Shown here one piece after another: positions 40,701-52,700 of a stretch of 64,000 nucleotides of DNA (its first letter is position 1; each line of letters begins with the position of its first letter). A program made the translations under genes and the position numbers. Source of the stretch: Eublepharis macularius. Its lineage: Eukaryota > Chordata > Lepidosauria > Squamata > Eublepharidae. The notes under the pieces are model-generated. The model ran no database searches and was not told the DNA's origin. It worked only from the letters and a program-made list of their open reading frames with translations. The DNA lies in contig NC_072791.1 of the NCBI RefSeq assembly GCF_028583425.1, positions 28,837,368-28,901,367 on the forward strand, written 5' to 3'.

Positions 40701-43700
40701 ATTTCTTAATTGACTCCATATGGCAGCCATTTTGAGACTGTTCACATTATCCTTTCTTAAAATTCCAGAAGGGCCCACAGGGTCAACAAGTTTGGGGACC
40801 CCTGATCTAGACATCCATGTGATGACAGAAAATCCTCTCACATAGTTCAATTATATTTATTTACATGATTATATTTTTGGTGCATTGTATATTGTACTTT
40901 AAAGAAAAACATTCTGAGGTAGTCTCAGGTTCCACCATGGCAGTGGTGGAGCTCTGGGCATGAGTCTCCTCAGGAGGGGCCTTGTGCTCGAGCAGGCTTG
41001 GGAGTGTCCCCTGGATAGTGGAAGGAGGGGGGTATACATCACCCTCACACCCGCTCAGCCACCTACGGACCTGTCTTTCTGTATCCTCTGCTCTTCCCTC
41101 TAATCCTGCAGCATCCCTTGCCAAGTGAACTCCTCCTCTGCCTCCACACTCTCTCTCTACAACCACTCCTACACAACCCACCATGACCTCTTTACTGAGC
41201 CTGCCTTTATAGGGATTCTTCCAGCTTCCCCCTCCCTTCCTCCCAGGCTCCCTCCCAGCCCTGGGTGGCTTGCACATGATGCCATCCAGCTGGGGATGCT
41301 CTCAGGTGTTCCTCCTCTGGTTCCAGTTCCTCCCTGCTCTCCTATCCTTTCTTGCAGGATGGGGCTAGCGGGGCCTTTCCAGGTGACACAGCTCGGCCAC
41401 CTCCATCTGTGTTCGTGAGGTGCCATACTGGCCTCCTGGGTTCTGGTCGGCCCCCTGGGGTGGATGTCGGTTTGGCAGTGCGTGCCTGGCCAGCCGCCCA
41501 GGCTGGCTCTGTTTCCCCTTCACTCCCTGCCAGCTGGGACTGAGTTGCCTCCCCCAAGCTCTCTGTGCCTGTGGCAAGGGTGCCATTGGTCCTCAGACTG
41601 GGGATCTATGGCAAGTCCAGGGTGCTCGGGGTTTTCGTCCCTGGACAGGTAGTTTTCTCAATGCATGTTGAGTCTCACTTTACAAAATAGAGAGGTGGTT
41701 TCCAGTCACAATCAACTCACAGCTGCAATCACCTCACAAACCCCTTTACTGGGCAGCACACACTGAGAAACAAGAGTTTCCAAAAGGTAGAATGAAACCA
41801 CAACTTGTCTCCCTGCTAGGAGTGACATATAATTCAGTTAGCTTAGTCAACTTATTTTGAAAGTTTCTCATGGCTGTTACGCAGATACCGCCTTAATTGT
41901 GATTTGCTTGCATTGCAACACAGAAAGGTACATGTTGGCTAGCCATTGCAGTACTTGGCAAATTCTACATTCTCTGTTCTTTGTCAGTTTGTCTGCAGGT
42001 TGATCCTAAAAACATACAGCGTAAAGAAATGTCAGATATCTATAAAAGTAGTCTGGCTTTACAACCTTCAGTTGTCAGAATGATATTAAGATGACACTGT
42101 ACCAAAGGTTCATCTCATTGTATTAGCTGGGGCGGGGAGGGATTTAACTGTACTTTTTAATCATACCAATATGCTGTGGGTGTATTTCTAGTTCATCAAA
42201 ATAGTTGAGGATAGTTTCATCTTCAACATTTATCTCTCGGAAAATGCTCAGGGCTCTCAAATACCGGTCCTGAGCATAATGGGTTCCAGCAACAACAATT
42301 TCAGGAAGATTCATTATTCGGTTCTTGAGGAAGTCGTCAGAGGCATTCAAGAAAACAATATGGTCTGAGGAAAAGAAAAAACAGAGTTGTGGGATATTAT
42401 AATAATCTGCATCTATTCAGGCTGCATACTTCCTATTGCAGAACTCCAATGCATGGGGAGTCATTCAGGTTCGGTAACGGGGGGCGTGAGGCTGAGCATT
42501 CACTAAAACAAAGAGGCCACAATCTTAACAGGATCATTGCTTACCCTCTCTTCCTCTGCATGGTGTGCCCAAGGAAGGCAAGAAGGAACAGGAAAGAACT
42601 CTAAGTTTGCCTCCTTTTCAAAGGGGTCTACTTGTTATGGTGCTACCTTGCCCAAACCATTAAAATCCAGAAGCCGAACCCATGCTCATCTACTCATATT
42701 GAGCACAGAAGCATTTGCATTCAAAAAAGAAACTGATGTAAGGATCTAACTCCAAAAGGACTGGGCTCCTTTCTTGGTTTTGTAAGTGCACATCTGTTCT
42801 TCTATTTTAAACATTTGTACCCCACCTTTCAATCGAAATTGACTTCAAGATTACCTGCAATATCAACAACAAACAACAACAACATTCGATTTATATACTG
42901 CCCTTCAGGACAACTTAATGCCCACTCAGAATGGTTTACAAAGTATGTTGTTATTATCCCCACAACGAACACCCTGTGAGGTGGGTGGGGCTGAGAGAGC
43001 TCCTAGAAGCTGTGACTAACCCAAGGTTACCCAGCTGCCTTCAAGTGGAGGAGTGGGGAATTAAAGCCGGTTCTCCAGATTTGAGTCCCGCGCTCTTAAC
43101 CACTATACCAAACTGGTTCTCAAGAACAATAAAATACTAATAACAATACTATTCAAAACCAAAAAACAGCAATTCAAATAAATAAAGCTTTTAAAAAAAA
43201 GTAGCCTAAGACAAGTGCCATTAAATGCCTGGGTGAATAAAATAGTTTTCATTTGTTATCTGAAATCTAATAACATCGGTGCCAGGTGAACATGTCATTT
43301 TGGGAGGTTGGGGGGAGAATTCTTCCACAATGCTGCTGCCATACAGAAGGCCTTCTCTTTAGTTACCACCTGTGGGTTAGGAGGATCGTGGTACCCCTCT
43401 CTCTGTATGGACCCTTTCCTATGCCTTTTTCTCCCCTGTCACCAGAAGTGATCCTGGTTGAAAGAAAAGTGTTGAGAGAGAGAGGCTGTGAAGAAGTAAA
43501 CTCCTCCCTTCGTGCTTTTAAAAATGGGACTACCAGCTTCTTCCACCTAATGGGGACAAATCCAGGTTTAAACCCATATAACTATGATATGAAAAACTAT
43601 AATCAACTTACCAGGAATTATCATTTTGTCATAGTGATGTATCTTGCCTTTCATATCATCTTCTTCTTCTTCCTCTTCCACTTAAATAATAATAATAAAA

Positions 43701-46700
43701 AAAGAAATTACTATGCTTCCCCTAAAGCCAACCCAGGTACCAAATCTTACAAAACCATTCTGGTATTGGCCAGTACATTTGGGGCTCAGTGGCAACATGA
43801 GACATTGGATCCAACCAGCAGGAGAAAAAGGGAGGATAGATCACCTTTTACTACCTGAGGATCACTGGACCAATACAGACAAAAGCCACATGGGATGGGA
43901 GTGTAGTAAGGATGAGAAGTGGGGCAAGAATGAATGAAAAAACTGGCCGGATCCAACTTAGTGTTGCCCCATCTCCAGACTCTGAGTAGCATCGCATGGA
44001 CTGGCATGCGTTTTTTTCTCTCCTTCCTTTTCCTGAGCCCATTTTTGTACATCAAGTCTCCCCACTCTTTCACACAGCAAAGTTATGTCTGCGCTGGCAT
44101 TATCACTATCCATAGTTAGCACCAAAACAGCACTTTGAAGTGGGTTTGCCAAACTATGATCTGCGCTAAACATGGTTAGCAAAAAAAGGATGGCACAAAC
44201 ATAAAGTTGCACCATGGTTAGCACCAAAAACAAACTGTGTGCGCGCATGCATGTGTTGGGGGGAAATTCACACACAAGAAGGAGATAGGGGCCGATTCCA
44301 GACGACTAACCTTAAGTCGCCTCATGCCGCCCTCTTCCGGATCGCGACGGGGAAAATGCGAAATATCGCGTTTCCTCGCGCGAGTTTTGCGCGACGACGC
44401 GCAAAACTCGCGCGAGGAAACGCGATATTTCGCATTTTCCCCGTCGCGATCCGGAAGAGGGCGGCATGAGGCGACTTAAGGTTAGTCGTCTGGAATCGGC
44501 CAGGGTGATAGGAGAGTATGTGGATTCTTAGGTGCTCCAAATTTCCTAACCACGGTTAAAAAATGAGGCAGTATTAACATCTGCACTGGAACTTTTTTTA
44601 GAATGACATTTCATATTTCTAAAACACTTTAAAAAGTGTGGGGGAAATCAATGAATAAAAGATTCCCCACAAAAGACAGATGGGCAAGTTGCCCTTTGCC
44701 ATTACAGAACATGAGGTAGCAATACAACAGCTTATCTATGAAACCATCTGCCTTTCATGCTGTCCCTAAGGTCCCACAGGAGCAGAATTTTGGGGTGATC
44801 GATGGGGCTCTGTTGTGGGGAGGCAGTAACATTTTGTTCCTTTGACAAAAGTAACTCACATGCATGGAAAACTTTGTCTGGATCCAACCCTATGTCTCCT
44901 ATTTCAGAGAGATTTTCTTAGAATAGGTTTTCTGGACTTAGCTACAATGATCAAAACTATCCATATAAGCCAAAAACGGAGGCATGAAGTAGAATCTGTG
45001 TCCAGCTTCACTGCATTTCAAAATGATAGGTTTCATGAAGATATATGCATCTTTCCAACAATTGAACAATCATTTGCAGTGCAATCCTAAGAAGATTTTC
45101 TCCAGTCTAAGCCCATTGACTTCAACGGCCTTAGACTGGAGTAACTCTATTTAGGATTGTACTGTAAGTCTAGTGACCTTAGGGAATGGATTTAAAATAA
45201 GATGGGCTGAATAAGTTAGTGACTTTTTTTGGAAAGATATTAATGCGGATCGACTGTGTTCTGTAACATCTCTATTGTACCCAGCAGCATTATCAGATGC
45301 TAATGAGGTTCTTTTTTACAAACATTTCCTAATAGCATAAGGGAAATTTGTTTTTATAAATAGTATTTCTTAAAATATTAAAAGCAATATTAATGTTGTA
45401 ATAAGGATGGAACCCAATGTTACAAGTAACTTGTGATAAGGGGGCAGGGAGATGATGGACACCAGGAAGTTATCTAGACCTTTTCTTTTCCATCTTTTTC
45501 CTGCTGAAAACTGCTATACCCAAACTCCTTTTACCACTGCTAGAGGAAAAAATGAGATCTGCATCTTCTCTCCAGTGGAGGGCAGAAACATTCTGGAGTG
45601 GAAAGTTTTAGGGGGGCAGCACAAGGAAGAGGTTAAATATCCCTTTCACCTCCCTCCTCTGTCAGATTCCCTTTGGAAATCTCAACTAAATCAGAAAAAC
45701 ATGTAAAAGGGAAAAAAAGATCACAGAAATTAAGTGGAAATAGGGAATTCCACCCTATGAGTAGACTGCTCCCGGAATTAGGAAATGCACTGATCACACA
45801 GATTTCTACTGCATACAGCAGAGAATTAATACATAAAGAGCAGAGCAATACAGCAGAGCATTAATACTTACAGTTAAAAAGATCCTTTGCCTGGTCATAG
45901 GACTTTGGAAACCCATCTAAAACATACCCTTGATTCTTACACGGCATAGACGTCAGCATTTCCTTCATGAACTTAATCACATAGCTGTCATCCAGGCGAC
46001 CTAGTTTAAAAGGGAAACATCCACAATTGTACTATTGTGTGTGCACTGGGAAGATGAGGTGCCCAGAGGGAAAAATATTTCAAATTTGTCAGCATCAATA
46101 AAAGGCTGTTTTTTACATTCCATCACATTCTAGAAGAGTTTCATTAGAAGAGATACTAGAATTTTGGAAGCCCCATCCAATTTCACTTACTCAGTATAAC
46201 ATATAGTTTCCTTACACAATATCTCATCAGAAGGCTTGCAAGACGGATATTTTGCATTGAACATAGGTGGCTTCTTCCAATTCCAACCACTTGTAAATTG
46301 AAGCTGCACTAGTTCTGCAGCATTTTTTAAAAACTTGTAGATAAAAGAACAAAACTCTCTAGGACTCAAATTCTACTAAAAAAATTCTAACTACAGTCTC
46401 GTGGATTTAAGTGATTTACTTCTAGGTAAATATTCATTTTTTAAAAATTAGCTCATTTATCAAAATCATCACTTCCCACGTTATTCCTCCTAGCCCTGAG
46501 TTAATCTTTCTGGATATCTGGACTGATTCCACTATACCTCGCCAAAGAAGGGACCTAATTCGCACACTCCTGATCGCAGCCAAGAATGCGATTGCAACTA
46601 AATGGAAGTCACCAGTCCCCCCAAATTTGCACATGTGGTATAGGATGGTGTGGGACCACCTTATAATGGAAAAAATATCTGACAGATTGCGACTCTCTAC

Positions 46701-49700
46701 GAACCCATTGAAACCATCTGACTTTGCTGCCAAGTGGTTCCCCTTCTTGGACCACCTCACCAAAAATGAGTTCTTATCATCTCAGCTGCCCTTTCAAGCG
46801 ATCATAAACCCAGAAGTGTGAATGGTCAAGGAGCCATTGTGGTACTGGGATAGTTATGCTATCTTGCCCGTGAAATACAGTTCAACAAATGTCTTTTATT
46901 GTATGCTTGCAGACTAGTTAAAGTATGACACCTAAGGTATATGTATTGGAAACCTCTTCTTATGTTCCAGTTGTATTATGGAAATCGTTTTGTGTATTGT
47001 TTTATGATATATATTCCTACAGTTGATGTTGTTATGCCTTACTGTTAATAAAGTTTAAAATTTAAAAAAAAAATTAGCTCATTTGTATTCTGCCCTTTCT
47101 CTAAGGACCTCAAAGTGGAATAAAAGGATTATTCTTTTTTGTCTTCACAAAAACCATGTGTTGTAGGTGAGTCTGAGAGTGAGTAACTGGACCAAGGTCA
47201 GCCTGTAAGATTTGAACTCGTCTCTCTCCAGTCCAAATCTTTAGCCACAATAGCACACGCTTTAGTTTAAGTCTCCAGCTCTAAGACATATAGAAATGTA
47301 ATATAAACATTCAAGTGACATAAGTGTAATTTTGTTACTCTGTTACTGTTGATGAATTAGTTTGTCTGTTTGGGAATTTATATCCTGTACTCTTAACTCC
47401 GAAAGAACCTCTGACGCAGCTTCCAACACAGAATTAAAAACAATGATCAAAATGCAATAAAAAAACTAGCCATGAAATTAGTTGAAACCTGCCGTAAAAA
47501 CAGATAAAACCAGCTACAGACTCCAAAAAACCTAGCAATTAATAATAGTGATAGAGATCTAAAATCCATGAACCCAGCATCACTAAAATAAAATAAAATA
47601 AAAATAATAGTGCTTATATACCACTCTTCTAGACAGATTGGTGCCCCACCCAGAGCGGTCAATAAGTTAGTGTTATTATTATCCCCACAACACAGCTGAG
47701 GAGCTGCTTACCCAAGGCCACCTACTGAACTCATGGCAGGAGTGGGATTTGAACCAGTAGACTGCTGAGTCGCAGCCAAGCCACTTAACTACTGTGCTAC
47801 AGCAGCTGACAATATATGAGTGGGAAAGGTAATGAGGATGTCACAGACCAAGATCCAGCCCCTGCAGCTGAGCCCGTTTGCTCCTCAGATGGAGGGGGTT
47901 CTGGGGCCCCTGAGTCAACTCCTGCACAGCCTGGAGTCAGAGCCAGCACATCCTCCTTGGCCCTCTTCCTCCTCCCTTTGTGATAAAGCTGGTGCCTGCT
48001 TCCTGGGCATCATCCAGCTTCTCCCTACTGCTTCCAATAGGCCACCAAATTGCAAGCTGGTAGGAGGAGGCTCCTTAAAGGACCCAGCCCCTCCCCTCAG
48101 CTGTGAATCAGGCTGTGCTGTAAAGGCCTGTTCCCTACAGTGGCTGGCCCAATGGAATTTGTTATGGCTTCCCCATTTCCAAGGAGCGTGTCCAGAGTCA
48201 ATGTCTCCCCTGCCCCTAACAGAGGGAAAAGAAGGTAGAAAAAAATAAACCCGAAGCCTTTGGGGAAAAAATAGGTGTTGGGGGGGTCTACCTCCATTTT
48301 GCTCCATGTTTTCTTTAACTGCGTCTAATAATTCCTGAATTTCTTCTAGATTATCTCCATCTTCTTCTTCTCCCTCTTCTTCCTCTTCCTCCTCCTCTTC
48401 CATTTCAGGTGATTCAATTTCTTTAGGAGCAAGAATTTTCTCCTGGAAGTGAGAAATCAAACAAAAATGCCAAAACAAACAAAAAATTAAAGGCTAAAAA
48501 CCAGCCCAGGGTGGGTGGCAGAGGAATTGTAGTAAGGGCCACAATACAGGAGTTATCAGCATTTCCTCCAGCCTTTTCCAGTCTGGCTCCTATCCCACCT
48601 CCCACCTGCAGTGCAAACAAGATTGAGGTTGGCTCCAAATGAATTCCACACTGAAAAGTGTTCAGCCTTCAAAAAAATGTGTTGCTTGATACTAAGTTGT
48701 TATGAACTGAACTAGTAAATCCAGTTAAAGCTGCTCCATCTTGGATTTCTCTTTCCTCTGCAATCTTCCAGTCTCTTACTTGGCTGCCTGAAACTGGATT
48801 TCCCAGATTGCTGCACATCATGAATTTACATGAAGGATTCCAGAAAGTAGTCCCTGTAAACAAAAGTGTTCAAATGTTCCGACTTTTAAAAAGTGGTGTG
48901 TCTAGAACATTTCCCCCGCGCCTCCAAGTGCTGTGACAAAGGGACTTCATGGGAGCATCAGTATTCCAGTTAATAATCACTAAATGTATAAACTGTAAAC
49001 GTTCAGTAGTCCTAATAAATATACATCTGCAATCTGGAAATGATTTGTTTGGATGCTCTCATATGTTCTCTTAGCTACAAGCTGGAATGTAAGGGCCCTG
49101 TGCCGCAGAGTGGTAAGCTGCAGTACTGCAGCCCAAGCTCTGCTCACGACCTGAGTTTGATCCTGGCGGAAGCTGGGTTCAGATAGCCGGCTCAGGGTTG
49201 ACTCAGACTTCCATTCTTTGGAGGTTGGTAAAATGAGTACCCAGTTTCCTGGGGGTAAAGTGTAGATGGCTGGGGAAGGCAATGGCAAACCACCCCGTAA
49301 AAAGTCTGCCAATGGGGTCAGTAATGACTCGATGCTTGCACAGGGGACTACCTTTACCTACAAGCTGTAACATCTCTCCAAACTGTGAAATCTCATTCTT
49401 CTCATACGCAGGTTGACATTCAGCTTCCTTTATATTCAGTCCCAAATGCAGGACCCATCATCTGCTGTGTTCTCTGCCCATAAGGGGAAATTGTTTGCGT
49501 TCAAGTTGACTATCTTTAGTAGCAATAGCTTTGCTTATTAGTGTTTTTAACTGAATTATTTAATCATGCGGGGGAGGGGGGTTGTATTCTTGTATTCCAT
49601 TTATCTTGATTTTAAAGTCACCGGGTTGGATCCATAGTAGTTCTAATGAAAAGCTTATAGAACGGGATTTTCCTTCCTCCAGTTTCAGTCCATTGCACCC

Positions 49701-52700
49701 CTTCATATTCTGCCGTGTGGTTCAGGAGATCTTCACAAAGAGCACAGGAGGGAAAGTGGGAGTCTGGGGGGAGGTGAGCAAAGATCCCCTACCCCGATGG
49801 TTGTTGTGGGTTTTCTGGGCTGCATTGCCGTGGTCTTGGCATTGTAGTTCCTGACGTTTCGCCAGCAGCTGTGACTGGCACCTTCAGAGGTGTAGCACCA
49901 AAAGACAGAGATCTCTCATTGACACTGAGAGATCTCTGTCTTTCGGGGCTACACCTCTGAAGATGCCAGCCACAGCTGTTGGCGAAACGTCAGGAACTAC
50001 AATGCCAAGACCACGGCAATACAGCCCGGAAAACCCACAACAACCATCGCTCTCCGGCCGTGAAAGCCTTCGACAATACATCCCCTACCCCCTTCCAATG
50101 GAAGTAAGATTTCACTGGCATAAGTGTAATTACCAGGGTTTTTTTCTGGGAAAAGAGGTGGCAGAACTCTCAAAAGAGAAATGAGGAAGGAAACACATGG
50201 GATTCTTTGAAATTGTATTATTTTCAATCACTATTGCTGAGTATTTTCAAGAGGTGCCGGAACTCCATTCCACCGCGTTGCCCCTGAAAAAAAGCCCTGG
50301 TAATTACACCGTCTTAAAGATCCTCTTTAGATCTAACCCAGTGTATTTTCCCTTTACATTGGAGAGACTCGCTGGGGCAAATCCCAACAGTTTCCTCATC
50401 ACCTTAGTTGACAATAAAACTGAGCCTTTTAGAATCTCCGCAATCTGGAGATACATAATGCAATATAAACATCTTTATTTTTAATTGCATACACAAACTA
50501 ATTATTTTTTTCTGATTGTGTTTTTCTAACAGCTTCTTAAATTACTTCAGATGCACAAAGAAACAGCCCACAACAGCAGGGCTTCCTTACCAGATTTTCT
50601 ATGGCTTTAGCAATCACGTCCTTTATTTTAATGTGGTGCAGCTTGTAGTGTTTGCAAAGCTTTTCTGCAATGGATGTCTTCCCTACTCCTGGAGGGCCAA
50701 GGATACAGATTTTGACAGGCTGAAAGAAAAAGGATTAAAAAGTTATTTTTTAAATGGTTGGTTTTTGTCCAGAACTATTTTAAAAAAATTATTTATTTAC
50801 TTCATTTATTAGCAGCAAAAGTATGGCTAGATCAATGCAGCACAATCCATATTAGATATTATTTAGACCATCAGTTTGTAAATGTTTAACAGGAAACTGG
50901 TCTCAGTTTCGTAACATACTCTGAGAGGGACCCAACCAGCTTTTCTGCTTGTGAAAACAAAAAAAACACAGGGCTATGTGGGGGACCATGGAATGTACAA
51001 GGACAAAAGCTGTGTATGCCGGGGGTTCTAAAAGAGGGCAACTGGACGAGAATGAATGGTGGCTGGATCCACCTGGATGCCTGTGTGTATAGAGTGCTAT
51101 CAAGTCACAGCCAGCTTATGGTGACCCTGTAGGGTTTTTAGGGAAGGAGACATTCAGAGGTGGTTTGCCATTGCCTGCCTCTACACAGAAACCCTGGAAT
51201 TCCTTGGTGGTCTCCCATCCAAGTGCTAACCAAGGCCAACCACTAACGAGTTGGGGATCATAGACTTCATCACTATTTTTGCCTTATCTGATACTTTAAA
51301 TATGTACTTCTATGTACAACCAGTGCTCCATGTAGTCTAATGTTAGTCCTAGAATTGATTAGGTTTTGCTCCAGTATTTTTTCTACTCTGTCTTGGATCC
51401 TTGCTAATGCTATGTCTTTTAAATGTGTATCTGTTTACCTCATGGTATTGTATTGAAATGTACTTGGTAGTGATTGTATTAACCTCATATTGTGTAATCC
51501 ACCTTGAGTCTCAGTGAGAAAGGCGGACTATAAATGAAGTAAATAAAATAAAATAAATAAAATAAACCCTCTTTGGCTTCTGAAATCTGATGAGATCGGA
51601 CTAGCCTGGGCTATCCAGGTCAACCCAATGCTTATCTGCAAACTTTTCAAACCAAAAATGTATGATAAAATAACACATAGACCGCTTGTACCAGTAACCC
51701 TCGACTTTGCTTGTACTCTGCAACAACTTGCTCGATACTCTCCACGAGTCCACTCTGAGCCTCCCATTTAATGTTGAAATTCTCTTTCAAGAACACAGCT
51801 TCCATTCGCAGATTCACAAGCAGTTCATCCAGCTGCAGTTGCTAAAAGGGAGTAAGAGAATGAAAGTTAAAATGGGTTCCCTATTTATGTGAAACCATCT
51901 ATTGTGCTGATCTAGAGAAAAATTCAGTGCTTAAACAGAACGAGAGAGATCAACTGATAAAAAGTTAAATATAAAGAATCTACATCACAGAAGCAAGAAT
52001 TCTTCAACGGATTAGACCAGGGCTTCTAACAGGTAACTACTGATATCTCGCCAGCTGCTGCAGAGTAGAGCATACATCCCCTAGAAGACCCAGAAAAAAA
52101 ATCACAAAAAGATCTGCCATAGGCGCTTTTTCTCCTTCATTTTTATTTCATAGAATTTTTTTCCTTTGAGCTGCTTCATTTCTGTTTTTCCTAGTCCACA
52201 TACTATTTCTAGGATAGAACAAAGCTTGGTCACTTGCCGGGGCGGGGGGAGACCTGGGGTATTTTTCACCACTCAGAAGTAGCTCTCTTTAAAGAAAACA
52301 GGTTGGCAACCCCTGGACTGAACGGTTTCAGTTCCTCTGCAGCCATGGTATCACCTAAGAGACGGTTCCTAAACTACTTTCAGGCCACACCTGAAGCATT
52401 TGATGTTCATAAGTCTGCTGCAGTGTACAAAGTGAGAAAGTGTCTGTTCTAGATTAAGAGACCTCGCATCTGAGGTACAAGAACTGCTAGAATACACACC
52501 AGAGTGCTCATATTAGAAAGTGGTCCATGTCCAAGCATGAAAACAATTCCCCAAGGTCATGAGGAAACCAGATCTCAAAAATTTCTGAACTTTCTATGTT
52601 TGATCATCACTATTGTCAGGAACTGCTCAGAGGCAATGGTATCGAAGAAATGAAGTCCCAAGGTACTTCTCAGCTGTCAGGGACCACAGCAACCTCAGGG

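Larger units (their letters stand above)
43681..45871 (-). other. AK7 intron with two foldback elements
   Basis: Holds the perfect palindrome (44290-44501) and the 88-bp MITE copy 2 (45077-45164). Otherwise unclassified. Confidence 0.75.
46001..48291 (-). other. AK7 intron with L1 insertion
   Basis: Holds the L1 3' end (46459-47072) inside older repeat sequence, minus-strand SINE pieces (about 47085-47270 and 47600-47810), and a GC-rich unclassified block at 47.85-48.24 kb ending about 50 bases from the exon at 48292. Confidence 0.75.
48443..50590 (-). other. AK7 intron with three transposons
   Basis: Holds a CTTTACC-tailed SINE (49085-49357), a family B hairpin-body retroposon (49796-50079) and a hAT-type MITE (50134-50299), each with its own target duplication. 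Confidence 0.8.

Noticed and set aside
40940..41650. GC- and CT-rich block with several frames on both strands
   Set aside because: Frames overlap in all phases without domains. It is most likely an old repeat, not an exon or CpG island gene.
43286..43858. 190-codon plus frame
   Set aside because: It overlaps an AK7 exon antisense, has simple-sequence segments and no recognised domain.
44237..44540. Identical peptide predicted on both strands
   Set aside because: This is a direct result of the perfect palindrome, not a gene.
47915..48478. 187-codon minus frame as a single exon
   Set aside because: Only 48292-48442 is AK7 coding. The rest is intron past a GT donor that matches the next exon in frame.
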